Shown: positions 1 through 7,008 of the stretch, piece after piece
Layout of the letters: each line of letters begins with the position of its first letter
Position numbering within the stretch: position 1 is the first letter of the stretch
Assembly (NCBI GenBank): GCA_910586875.1
Contig: CAJUJI010000089.1
Coordinates: 1-11,860 of the forward strand
DNA length: 11,860 bases
Reading direction: 5' to 3'
Source of the DNA: an uncultured Anaerotruncus sp.
Lineage (GTDB): Bacteria; Bacillota; Clostridia; Oscillospirales; Ruminococcaceae
Notes under the pieces: model-generated
What the model saw: only the letters and a program-made list of their open reading frames with translations
Database searches by the model: none
Told to the model about the DNA's origin: nothing
Translations under genes and position numbers: made by a program

Positions 1-11
1 TGTTAATACAA

Positions 12-17
12 TATAAT
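12..17 (+). promoter_or_regulatory. possible -10 box for the sugar-amine operon
   Basis: TATAAT is a perfect -10 hexamer just upstream of the first gene's ribosome site. The matching -35 would fall before the window starts, so the promoter cannot be checked. If used, the 5' leader would be very short (about 15 nt). The surroundings are AT-rich, so chance occurrence is possible. Confidence 0.35.
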
Positions 18-38
18 ACTATATAGGAGGAGTTGTAC

Positions 39-1052
39 ATGTTCAATTTCGATGTCGGCCGGTATGAGAAAGTTGTGAATGACGCAATTGCGTTGCGCAA
101 AGAAATCGAAGCTGCTGTGGATGCAATTTGCAAAGAGGGCTATTCCAATTTATTCTTTATCGGCTGTGGCGGTACCTATGCACATACCTTACCAATGAAA
201 TATTGGCTGGATACTTCCTCTCAGATAGAGGTTCATCCGGTGATCGCCAAAGAATTTATGCTAATGGGACATAAACGCTTCTCTAAGGATTCGGTCTGCA
301 TCTTTTCCTCGAGAAGCGGAAACACCAAGGAAATTGTAGAAGCAGCAAAATTCTGCAAGGATGCTGGCGCACGTACAATCGTCTATGTTTCCAACGACAA
401 CACCCCCATCTGCGAATACGCGGATTACAAGGTTTGCAGCTTTGCAGAGGATGATTGCCTTTGTGAAGCAATCTACACCTATCAAATTATCCTGCTCGCC
501 CGCTTTATGAAGAATCATCAGGAGTTCCCCAAATACGACCAGTTTATGAGCGAGTATGAAAAACTGACCCCGTATCTGCTCAAGGGCAAGGAGCTGTACG
601 AGGATCGCTGCGCGAAAATTGCTGCTGGCCACAAGGACATGGAATATGTGATGGTGGTCGGTTCCGGTATGCTGTGGGGCGAAGCTTATGACTATGCAAT
701 GTGCATTTTGGAAGAGATGCAGTGGATTAAAACCAAGTCCATCCACGCGGCTGAGTTCTTCCATGGAACGTTGGAGCTGGTGGAGAAGGACACCAGTATG
801 CTGCTGTTCTACGGCGAGGACGAAACTACTCCGCTGATGGATCGGGTTATGACCTTCTCGAAGAATCTCACCGACGACATCAGTGTATTTGATACAAGAG
901 AAGTCGAACTGCCGTTTACCGAGCCGGAGTTCCGTAAAATTGTTTCTCCACTGGTTCTTTATGCCATCACCGAGCGGCTTAGCTGCCACATCGCACATGT
1001 GCGCAACCATCCGCTGACCACCAGAAGATACTACCGCCAGTTTGACTATTAA
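39..1052 (+). CDS. FrlB-like SIS-domain sugar-amine 6-phosphate deglycase
   Basis: This 337-aa cytoplasmic protein has two SIS (sugar isomerase) domains, about residues 30-180 and 200-330, and has the length of the FrlB/FraB deglycases. These enzymes split 6-phosphorylated Amadori compounds (fructoselysine-6-P, fructoasparagine-6-P) into glucose-6-P and the free amino compound. Visible signs are the first SIS loop (FIGCGG, 40-45), the phosphosugar Ser/Thr loop (SSRSGNTKE, 90-98), the EFFHGTLE segment (239-246) and a C-terminal RNHP...RRYY ending as in FrlB. E226 and H242 lie 16 residues apart, matching the catalytic Glu/His pair that I recall for FraB (E214/H230). The ATG at 39 is chosen because AGGAGG (25-30) sits 8 nt upstream; an in-frame TTG at 33 is too close to that site. 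It heads the operon, followed 32 nt later by a dehydrogenase. A distant GlmS/AgaS-type isomerase or deaminase is the alternative, but the kinase and transporter context favours deglycase. The exact substrate cannot be read from sequence. Confidence 0.82.
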   Translation: MFNFDVGRYEKVVNDAIALRKEIEAAVDAICKEGYSNLFFIGCGGTYAHTLPMKYWLDTSSQIEVHPVIAKEFMLMGHKRFSKDSVCIFSSRSGNTKEIVEAAKFCKDAGARTIVYVSNDNTPICEYADYKVCSFAEDDCLCEAIYTYQIILLARFMKNHQEFPKYDQFMSEYEKLTPYLLKGKELYEDRCAKIAAGHKDMEYVMVVGSGMLWGEAYDYAMCILEEMQWIKTKSIHAAEFFHGTLELVEKDTSMLLFYGEDETTPLMDRVMTFSKNLTDDISVFDTREVELPFTEPEFRKIVSPLVLYAITERLSCHIAHVRNHPLTTRRYYRQFDY

Positions 1053-1084
1053 AAACGAAATATTGCCGTCAAAGGAGGGATAGG

Positions 1085-2083
1085 ATGAAAGGGTTTATCT
1101 TTGAAGCGCCTGGAAAGGGCGAGATCCGCGAGTTGGCCGAGAAGCGGCCCGCTACAGGAGAGGTACTTGTCAGGGTAAAATATTGCGGTGTCTGTGGAAC
1201 CGATATGAATATCTGGCGGGGTACCGACCGCTCCGAACGCAATATTGTGTTGGGGCATGAATACTGTGGCACAATCGTCGAGGTAGGCGCAGGAGTCGCA
1301 GGCTTTCAGGCCGGCGACCGCGTTGCGATTGATCCCAATATCCCCTGCCAAAAGTGCGAGCCCTGCCGAAAGGGACGCATCAACCTATGCACTGCGCTCA
1401 AGGCGCTGGGTGTAGATATCGATGGTGGCTTTGAAGAATATTGCTGTGTGCCGGAAAACCAGCTTTATTTGCTGCCGGATTCGTTGTCATGGGAGCAAGC
1501 AGCTTTGATGGAGCCGGTAGCCTGTGCGCTCAATGGCATCAATCGCGCAGACATTGCAATCGGTGATGATGTGCTGATTTTGGGCGGCGGACCAATGGGG
1601 CTTTTGATGGTGCAGCTGGCCAGACTGCGCGGCGCAGGACATGTCATTTTGTGTGAGCGGATGGACAGCCGCCGCCAAATCGGTTTGCAGACCGGTGCGG
1701 ACGCTGTATATGCAAATTTGGAGGATTGTCAATTCCCTGCCGGTGCTCCACATGTCGTAATTGAGTGCATTGGAAATCCACAAACACAGCAGGCCGCTTT
1801 GGAGCTGGTGAAGCCTGGTGGGTCGGTCGTGCTGTTCGGCGACGGCGATCTGACAAAAGCTTTCACCGTGCCTTCTCAGCTATTTTACGCGAAGGAGCTG
1901 ACCGCAAGAGGCGCAGCTTTAAACCCATTCACCCACGACCAGGCATTCCGCCTGATCGCCTCCGGACGGATGCAGCTGGAACCATTGGTGAGCCGTAAAA
2001 TCCTACTGGAGGAACTAATCCCACTGCTTGAAAACGGATATCAACCGCAGGACATCAAGGTATTGGTTGCGCTGGAGGGGTAA
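1085..2083 (+). CDS. zinc-dependent medium-chain (sorbitol dehydrogenase-like) alcohol dehydrogenase
   Basis: This 332-aa protein belongs to the zinc MDR superfamily, polyol/threonine dehydrogenase branch, and should oxidise a secondary alcohol of a polyol or sugar with NAD+. Catalytic zinc ligands are C37 (CGVCGTD), H58-E59 (GHE) and probably E143 (MEP). The structural zinc site is C88, C91, C94 and C102. The Rossmann loop is GGGPMG (167-172). An acidic residue after the second strand (E191, in LCERMD) suggests NAD(H) over NADP(H). AAGGAGG (1072-1078) lies 6 nt before the ATG. The gene sits between the deglycase and a short-chain dehydrogenase in the same operon, so it probably processes the imported sugar-amine or the sugar released from it. 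This enzyme is not part of the classical fructoselysine pathway. The family call is secure; the substrate is unknown. Confidence 0.88.
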   Translation: MKGFIFEAPGKGEIRELAEKRPATGEVLVRVKYCGVCGTDMNIWRGTDRSERNIVLGHEYCGTIVEVGAGVAGFQAGDRVAIDPNIPCQKCEPCRKGRINLCTALKALGVDIDGGFEEYCCVPENQLYLLPDSLSWEQAALMEPVACALNGINRADIAIGDDVLILGGGPMGLLMVQLARLRGAGHVILCERMDSRRQIGLQTGADAVYANLEDCQFPAGAPHVVIECIGNPQTQQAALELVKPGGSVVLFGDGDLTKAFTVPSQLFYAKELTARGAALNPFTHDQAFRLIASGRMQLEPLVSRKILLEELIPLLENGYQPQDIKVLVALEG

Positions 2084-2094
2084 CCCCCCTCTGG
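2072..2094 (+). other. small hairpin spanning the dehydrogenase stop codon
   Basis: GAGGGG (2075-2080) pairs perfectly with CCCCTC (2086-2091). The stem can be lengthened to nine pairs (2072-2080 with 2086-2094) with two G-U pairs. The stop codon TAA is in the 5-nt loop. No T-run follows, so it is not a terminator. It could tune mRNA stability or coupling between the two dehydrogenase genes, or be chance. Confidence 0.3.
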
Positions 2095-2121
2095 CAGCGG
2101 CCAGAAAGGAGAGAAACAAGC

Positions 2122-2895
2122 ATGTATGGGCTGGAAGAAAAAATTGTGCTGATTACCGGTGCGGGCAGCGGAATCGGGCGGGAAACCGCCTATGCGTTTG
2201 GCGCCGAACAGGTGCAGATGATTTTGTTTGACAAAAATGCAGATGGTTTGGAGCAGACCAAAGCAGAGCTAGCCAAAGCGAACTCCTCTGTGCGCACCGT
2301 CTGTGTGGATGTGACGGTAGAGCAACAGGTCAAAGAGGCGGTTGCGGCAGTTTTGCAGGATTATGGCCAGATTGATATTCTGGTGAACTGCGCGGGGGTT
2401 TCCACCATGCAATGGTCCTGGGAGCTCACCGAGGAGGAATGGGACTTTAACATGGACGTCAACGCAAAGGGCTGCTGGCTGGTCTGCAAGCATGTGCTGC
2501 CGCAGATGATTGCGCGCAAGGCAGGCCGGATTGTCAACACCGCCTCGATGGGCGGCAAGGCGGGCGCCCCGTTGTTGGCACACTATTGCGCTTCTAAATT
2601 TGCGGTCGTCGGCTTGACCGAGTCGATTGCAAAGGAGGTCGCACCTTACGGAATTACCGTGAACGCGGTTTGCCCAGGATATGTTAAAACACCGATGCAG
2701 GACCGCGAGGTGATCTGGGAGGCGCATCTGCGCGGAATCGAGGACCCGGAAACGGTGCGTCAGGAATATATCCAACTGACCCCCATGCGGCGGCTGAGTG
2801 TTCCATCGGATATTTCCAAATGTATCCTGTTCCTTGCATCCGACCAGGCAGCATTCATTACCGGAGAATCTCTGAAGGTAAGCGGTGGTCAGTAA
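2122..2895 (+). CDS. NAD-dependent short-chain dehydrogenase/reductase
   Basis: This 257-aa classical SDR has every core motif: the cofactor loop TGAGSGIG (12-19), NCAG (89-92, usual form NNAG), and the catalytic tetrad N114, S142, Y155, K159 (YCASK). D37 at the end of the second strand points to NAD(H). The C-terminal ITGESLKVSGG (246-256) is the usual SDR ending. Relatives oxidise or reduce sugar alcohols, gluconates and ketoacids. AAAGGAG lies about 10 nt before the ATG. It is the second dehydrogenase in a row in this operon, directly before the transporter genes. The pair could act in sequence on one substrate, for example oxidising and re-reducing a hydroxyl to epimerise it, or could serve two related substrates. 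Substrate is not predictable; family assignment is firm. Confidence 0.88.
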   Translation: MYGLEEKIVLITGAGSGIGRETAYAFGAEQVQMILFDKNADGLEQTKAELAKANSSVRTVCVDVTVEQQVKEAVAAVLQDYGQIDILVNCAGVSTMQWSWELTEEEWDFNMDVNAKGCWLVCKHVLPQMIARKAGRIVNTASMGGKAGAPLLAHYCASKFAVVGLTESIAKEVAPYGITVNAVCPGYVKTPMQDREVIWEAHLRGIEDPETVRQEYIQLTPMRRLSVPSDISKCILFLASDQAAFITGESLKVSGGQ

Positions 2896-2921
2896 CCTGA
2901 AATAAAAAAGGAGGCTGCACA

Positions 2922-4355
2922 ATGTTCAATCCATTTCCAACGAAATTTTTATCTCAATCGATCGCACTGACTTTGGCATTTTCTGTGTTGAGCGGATGCG
3001 GCAGCAGCGCGCCTGCGCAGAGTCAATCCGCCGCACCAGCACCAGCGCCGTCCTCATCGGCAGAGCCCGCGCAGAGTACTGGCAACACCGATGCGGCCAA
3101 ACCCTATGAGGGGCAAACCATCAATGTACTGCTGGACGCCCACGCCTGGCAGCAGGCGGCCGAAACGATGTTTGACGGCTTCACCGAGAAAACCGGCATC
3201 AAGGTAAATGCGACCGTGCTGGGCGAGGACGTTTATTGGGATCGTGTCAACCTGGGGCTCAGCTCGGCCAATCCACCGTTTGATGTGTTCATGCTCTCCC
3301 CAAACATGACCGGTTTTACCGGCTACACCAACAATTGGATTGCACCGCTGGATGAGTTTATCAACGATCCACAGAAAACCGATCCGGCGTACAACTTTGA
3401 TGATATTTATCCGTATGTTGTGGACGGCTTCCGCTTCCCCGACAAGGACGGTCAAATTTACGGCATTCCGCTGACGATGGAAACCTACATGATGTTCTAT
3501 CGCAAGGATCTGTTTGAAGAGCAGAAAATTGATGTCAGCAAGCTGGAAACGATGGACGACTGGATGGCGGCGCTCGATCAGATCGAGGCGGCCTATCAGG
3601 ACAAGGGAATTTCTGCGGCGGTGATCCGCGGACAGGATCCCACCATGCCGGATGAACTGTTAGCAGCAGTTTACAACAACTGGGGCGACCGCCCATATCT
3701 GGCGCAAAAGATGTTCTATTTTGATGAGAACTGGAACACCCAGTTTATGGACCCCGCAGTAATCGAGGGCTTTAAAACCTGGGGCAAGCTGGTCTCGATG
3801 GGTCCGACCGGTTCCAGCAGCTTCACCTGGTACGATTGCACCCGCCAGTTTGCATCCGGAAATGCCGCTACCTTCTGGTTTGATGCAAGTCTGTTCGCCT
3901 CCATCTTTGAAGATCCCGCACAATCTCAGGTCGTTGGCAAGGTTGGCTATCTGCCCGTACCCAAAACAGCGACCGGAAACGGGACCACCCACTGGGCATG
4001 GGGCCTGGGAATCACCGCAAATTCGCAGGTGAAGGACGCTGCTTGGCAGTTTGTGCAGTGGGCCACCAGCACAGAGGTCGAGATGGCAACCGCACAGAGC
4101 ACCTATGGACCGGTGCGCGCCTCCACCTGGAAAGCGATGGAAAGCATCTTTGGGGAGGAGTTCAGCAGCGCGGTAGATAAATCCCTAAACATGTCCGCAC
4201 CTGGTTACATGTACTTTAATGGCGCAGGTGAGGTGGGCGGCCGCATCATTGATGCAGTCATCCGCATCTCGCAGGGCGAGGATGTCAATACCGTCATGTC
4301 CTGGCTGGATAACGAGGCGAAAGGGATTGTTGAAAAAGAGGGCTTGAAAGCTTAA
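2922..4355 (+). CDS. ABC transporter sugar-binding lipoprotein (family 1, FrlO-like position)
   Basis: This 477-aa extracellular solute-binding protein has a lipoprotein signal peptide: hydrophobic core about 12-23 and lipobox LSGC (23-26), so C26 should be lipidated. A Ser/Ala/Pro/Gln-rich linker (about 27-60) tethers the domain to the membrane surface. The mature part starts with a first strand (TINVLLDAHAW, 65-75) and has the MalE-type layout of the carbohydrate-uptake CUT1 family. It should deliver the substrate to the two permeases encoded next. AAGGAGG ends 7 nt before the ATG. It occupies the place of frlO in the B. subtilis frlBONMD operon, which supports a sugar-amine ligand, but the ligand cannot be read directly. 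The signal peptide has only one basic residue before the hydrophobic core (K8), which is sparse. Followed by a 75-nt gap, the longest in the operon. Confidence 0.87.
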   Translation: MFNPFPTKFLSQSIALTLAFSVLSGCGSSAPAQSQSAAPAPAPSSSAEPAQSTGNTDAAKPYEGQTINVLLDAHAWQQAAETMFDGFTEKTGIKVNATVLGEDVYWDRVNLGLSSANPPFDVFMLSPNMTGFTGYTNNWIAPLDEFINDPQKTDPAYNFDDIYPYVVDGFRFPDKDGQIYGIPLTMETYMMFYRKDLFEEQKIDVSKLETMDDWMAALDQIEAAYQDKGISAAVIRGQDPTMPDELLAAVYNNWGDRPYLAQKMFYFDENWNTQFMDPAVIEGFKTWGKLVSMGPTGSSSFTWYDCTRQFASGNAATFWFDASLFASIFEDPAQSQVVGKVGYLPVPKTATGNGTTHWAWGLGITANSQVKDAAWQFVQWATSTEVEMATAQSTYGPVRASTWKAMESIFGEEFSSAVDKSLNMSAPGYMYFNGAGEVGGRIIDAVIRISQGEDVNTVMSWLDNEAKGIVEKEGLKA

Positions 4356-4382
4356 TCGAATTGCAGTTTGGATAGATTCCTC

Positions 4383-4408
4383 TTTGGTGCAAAAATTGGA
4401 ACACCAGA
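4383..4408 (+). other. intercistronic hairpin after the binding-protein gene
   Basis: TTTGGTG (4383-4389) can pair with CACCAGA (4402-4408), seven pairs including one G-T, around a 12-nt loop. It lies in the gap between the binding-protein gene and the permease genes. In sugar ABC operons such structures often protect the upstream mRNA so that binding protein exceeds permease. The stem is weak, so this is tentative. Confidence 0.3.
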
Positions 4409-4414
4409 TTTGCA

Positions 4415-4427
4415 AAGGAAGGTGATC
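4415..4427 (+). promoter_or_regulatory. ribosome binding site deciding a TTG start
   Basis: AAGGAAGGTGATC resembles the extended Shine-Dalgarno AAGGAGGTGATC with one extra base. It is followed three bases later by the in-frame TTG at 4431. From its GGAAGG core the spacing is 8 nt. An in-frame GTG at 4422 lies inside the site, and an in-frame TTG at 4368 has no ribosome site, so TTG 4431 is preferred. Confidence 0.65.
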
Positions 4428-4430
4428 GGA

Positions 4431-5336
4431 TTGGCAATCCAAAAGATTGGGCATAAACAGCTTCGGCAGCGCAGGAGACTGGGCTATTTATACGCCGTTC
4501 CAAGCTTGATTTTGATTGCGGGCTTTGTGCTTTATCCGCTGATTTACGGGGTGCGCACCAGCTTTTTCAACTGGAACTGGGTAGCGGGTGCGGATAAAAT
4601 CAACTTTGTCGGGTTCGACAACTACATAGCGCTCTTCCAGGACGCTTACTTTTGGAACGCACTAAAAAATACATTGGTTTTCTCGCTGCTGTCGCTGGCA
4701 ATCGAGTTTGCGCTGGGTTTGGGCTGCGCGCTGCTGCTCAACAGCATCACAAGAGGATCTCTGCTGTTTCGCACGCTGCTGATCTTCCCGCTCACCATCT
4801 CAGACATGGTGGCGGCGATCATGTGGCGGATGATGCTGGACCCCTCCTCCGGCGTAATCAACCAGATTCTCAATGGGCTGCATCTGCCGTCGGTGGATTG
4901 GCTGGGTAATTCCTCGGTCGTTATCTGGAGCTTGGTGCTGGTGGAATGCTGGTGGATGACCGGCAATATTATCCTGATTCTGCTCTCTGGGCTGCAAAGT
5001 ATGCCACATGACCAGCTGGAAATGGGGCGCATTGACGGCGCAAATTCGGTGCAGCTGTTCCGTTATTTGATCTGGCCCCATCTGCGGCCGTTCACCATCG
5101 TAGCATTGAGCCTGCGGCTGATCGATCTGCTGCGGGTATTTGCCATCTCCTGGGCAATCACCGGCGGCGGACCGGTGCGCGCTTCGGAGGTTTCACAGCT
5201 CTATATCTATACCGTCGGCCTAGGCAAATATCTGAACATCGGTTATTCGATTGCCATGGCAATTACCTTCTCAATTATTGTAGTGGCGGTGGTCAGCGTC
5301 CTCAAACAGCTACTTCGAATAGGAGAATCCAAATGA
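4431..5336 (+). CDS. ABC sugar transporter permease 1 (MalF/FrlN-like)
   Basis: With the TTG start at 4431 this is a 301-aa inner-membrane permease of the CUT1 sugar family. About six membrane segments are visible near residues 18-41, 81-105, 111-133, 163-188, 220-243 and 270-292. The cytoplasmic EAA loop, which docks the ATPase, is at about 197-217 with the signature E-M-G-R-I-D-G-A (197-204) and a Pro at 216. The N-terminal QRRR (13-16) is a typical positive-inside signal. It forms a heterodimer with the next gene's product, whose start codon overlaps this stop codon (ATGA at 5333-5336). No ATPase gene is nearby. B. subtilis frl and several other CUT1 importers borrow a shared MsmX-type ATPase, and the same is likely here. 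The family call is secure; the start is well supported but uses a rare codon. Confidence 0.87.
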   Translation: MAIQKIGHKQLRQRRRLGYLYAVPSLILIAGFVLYPLIYGVRTSFFNWNWVAGADKINFVGFDNYIALFQDAYFWNALKNTLVFSLLSLAIEFALGLGCALLLNSITRGSLLFRTLLIFPLTISDMVAAIMWRMMLDPSSGVINQILNGLHLPSVDWLGNSSVVIWSLVLVECWWMTGNIILILLSGLQSMPHDQLEMGRIDGANSVQLFRYLIWPHLRPFTIVALSLRLIDLLRVFAISWAITGGGPVRASEVSQLYIYTVGLGKYLNIGYSIAMAITFSIIVVAVVSVLKQLLRIGESK

Positions 5337-6154
5337 AAAAATACAAAAGGTTTATTCCGTATCTGCTTTTGTCGGTTATTTCTATCTTTTTTATCTTTCC
5401 GGTCATTTGGGTGTTTGTGACCTCGCTGAAAACACCGGTAGATGCGGTGAATTTTCTGCAATTCACCTCGCCGCCGCAGTTTAGCAACTACCGCGACGCC
5501 TGGAATTCCGCGGGATTTAGCACCTCCTTTTTCAATACGCTGCTCATCGCGATTGGTGCGGTGCTGCTTTCGCTGCTCACCGGTTTTCTCATGGCCTATT
5601 CGCTGGTACGCGCGCCGATCGGAAGCCGTGTCAAAGGCTTCTTCCAAAGGGGCATCAATTTTATGCGCATCATTCCGGAAATGGTGTTTCTGATCCCACT
5701 GTTTGTGCTCTATCAAAAATTCGGACTGTATGACACAAAGCTGGGTTTAATGCTCGCCTTTCAGGTGTTGACCCTGCCGTATTGCATTCTGCTGCTGTGC
5801 AATTTCATCGTGGATCTGCCGGAGGATTTGGAGTGGGCTGCACGGCTGGACGGCTGCTCGGAGCTCCAGGTTCTGACCAAGGTGGTGGTGCCGCTGACCC
5901 TGCCTGGCATCGTCACCAGCGGAATTCTGTCGTTTATCACCGTCTGGACCTCGCTGATGTTCCCACTGGCACTGTCCTATTCACAGGCACAGACAATTGC
6001 GGTGTCCATCTCCAGCTTTAAAGGCTACGGTTCGTTTAATTGGCCGGTGATGGCTGCGGCCGCCCTGATGGTGACCATCCCGCAGATTATCCTGTTTTCG
6101 ATGTGCAATAAATATCTGATCTCTGGCTATACGATGGGCGCAGTGAAGGAATAA
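5333..6154 (+). CDS. ABC sugar transporter permease 2 (MalG/FrlM-like)
   Basis: This 273-aa membrane protein is the second CUT1 permease. Membrane segments are visible near residues 8-30, 66-91, 113-130, 138-160, 192-213 and 240-258. The EAA loop begins at about 167 with E-W-A-A-R-L-D-G (167-174) and has its Pro at 187. The C-terminus (GYTMGAVKE) is the usual MalG-type ending. AGGAGA (5321-5326) precedes the ATG, which overlaps the stop codon of permease 1, indicating translational coupling and equal production of the two partners. The kinase gene follows after 20 nt. Together with the lipoprotein it should form an importer for the sugar-amine substrate once supplied with a shared ATPase. Confidence 0.9.
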   Translation: MKKYKRFIPYLLLSVISIFFIFPVIWVFVTSLKTPVDAVNFLQFTSPPQFSNYRDAWNSAGFSTSFFNTLLIAIGAVLLSLLTGFLMAYSLVRAPIGSRVKGFFQRGINFMRIIPEMVFLIPLFVLYQKFGLYDTKLGLMLAFQVLTLPYCILLLCNFIVDLPEDLEWAARLDGCSELQVLTKVVVPLTLPGIVTSGILSFITVWTSLMFPLALSYSQAQTIAVSISSFKGYGSFNWPVMAAAALMVTIPQIILFSMCNKYLISGYTMGAVKE

Positions 6155-6174
6155 AAGAAAAGGAGGGGACTGCT

Positions 6175-7008
6175 ATGACAGCTTCTGTTGTATGTTTTGG
6201 AGATAATTGTGTCGACCGTTATGACGCACCGGAAAAACGGCAGTTTGCAGGAGGAAACGCGGTGAATACAGCGGTCCATTGCAGGGCCGCAGGCTGCAAA
6301 ACCTCCTATGTCGGCTCGGTTGGCAGGGACGCGGGCGGGCAGGCTGTACTGCAAAAGCTGCGCGAGCGGGAGATTGACGTCAGCCAGGTGCAGCAATTCG
6401 ACGCAGAAACCGCCTGGACAAAGGTTGTGCTCCTGGATAAAGAGCGGCAATTTTTGGAGGAATATTTGGGGCCCAAGGACTCCTTTCGGTTCACGCCCCA
6501 ACTTTTTACATATCTTTCCAACCATACGGTCATTCATAATACCTGGCAGGGCGGAACCGAGCATCAGCTCGCCCGTTTTCAGCAGGCCGGCGGGGCGCTG
6601 GTGTCGATGGACTTCGGAGAGCGTTATTCACAGGAGTTTCTTGATCTGTGCATCCCCCATGTAAATATTGCCTTTTTTTCGATGGCGCCCTCACAGCTGG
6701 AGCAGGCGCGGGAATTTGCGCCGCAGATGCACCAGCGTGGGCCGGACTATGTGGTGGTCACGGTGGGAAAAAGCGGCTCGGTGGTGTCACATCGGACACA
6801 GGGCGTCTTTTTTGAGCCCCCCTACCCTGTCGAGGTGGTGGATACGCTCGGCGCAGGAGACACCTATATCGGCACGTTCCTAGCAGCATTCGTACAGCAG
6901 CAAACGATTCCTGCGTGCATGAAGCTAGCGACACAGGCAGCTGCCAAAAACTGCTCGATTTTCGGCGGCTTTGCAGGGAGTGAAATTCTCCCTCAACCGG
7001 CGCCATGA
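6175..7008 (+). CDS. FrlD-like PfkB-family fructosamine 6-kinase
   Basis: This 277-aa cytoplasmic kinase of the ribokinase/PfkB family should phosphorylate the imported sugar-amine at C6, making the substrate for the deglycase. The N-terminal FGDNCVDRY (8-16) and FAGGNAVNTAV (24-34) closely match what I recall of E. coli fructoselysine 6-kinase FrlD (GDNCVDIY and FSGGNAVN). The anion-hole/catalytic motif DTLGAGDT (223-230) holds the catalytic base D229. The length is close to FrlD (about 260). AGGAGG (6161-6166) lies 8 nt before the ATG. Its stop overlaps the next start (ATGA, 7005-7008), coupling it to the PHP-domain gene. A kinase for another keto-sugar is possible, but the pairing with an FrlB-like SIS enzyme argues for an Amadori-type or closely related substrate. 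Confidence 0.83.
   Translation: MTASVVCFGDNCVDRYDAPEKRQFAGGNAVNTAVHCRAAGCKTSYVGSVGRDAGGQAVLQKLREREIDVSQVQQFDAETAWTKVVLLDKERQFLEEYLGPKDSFRFTPQLFTYLSNHTVIHNTWQGGTEHQLARFQQAGGALVSMDFGERYSQEFLDLCIPHVNIAFFSMAPSQLEQAREFAPQMHQRGPDYVVVTVGKSGSVVSHRTQGVFFEPPYPVEVVDTLGAGDTYIGTFLAAFVQQQTIPACMKLATQAAAKNCSIFGGFAGSEILPQPAP

Noticed and set aside
261..1010. 249-codon open frame antisense to the deglycase gene
   Set aside because: No ribosome site, no recognisable motif, and it lies wholly opposite a gene with clear family signatures; it is a codon-use shadow.
2269..2922. 217-codon open frame antisense to the short-chain dehydrogenase
   Set aside because: Fully opposite a gene with all SDR motifs; His/Arg/Cys-rich translation with no known domain.
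3004..3100. Repetitive GCACCAGCACCAGCGCC-like stretch as a possible repeat element
   Set aside because: It encodes the Ala/Pro/Ser linker behind the lipobox, a normal feature of clostridial binding lipoproteins.
4368..4430. Longer N-terminus for permease 1 from an upstream TTG
   Set aside because: No ribosome site before 4368, and the added residues precede the expected positive N-terminus; the site at 4415-4427 favours 4431.
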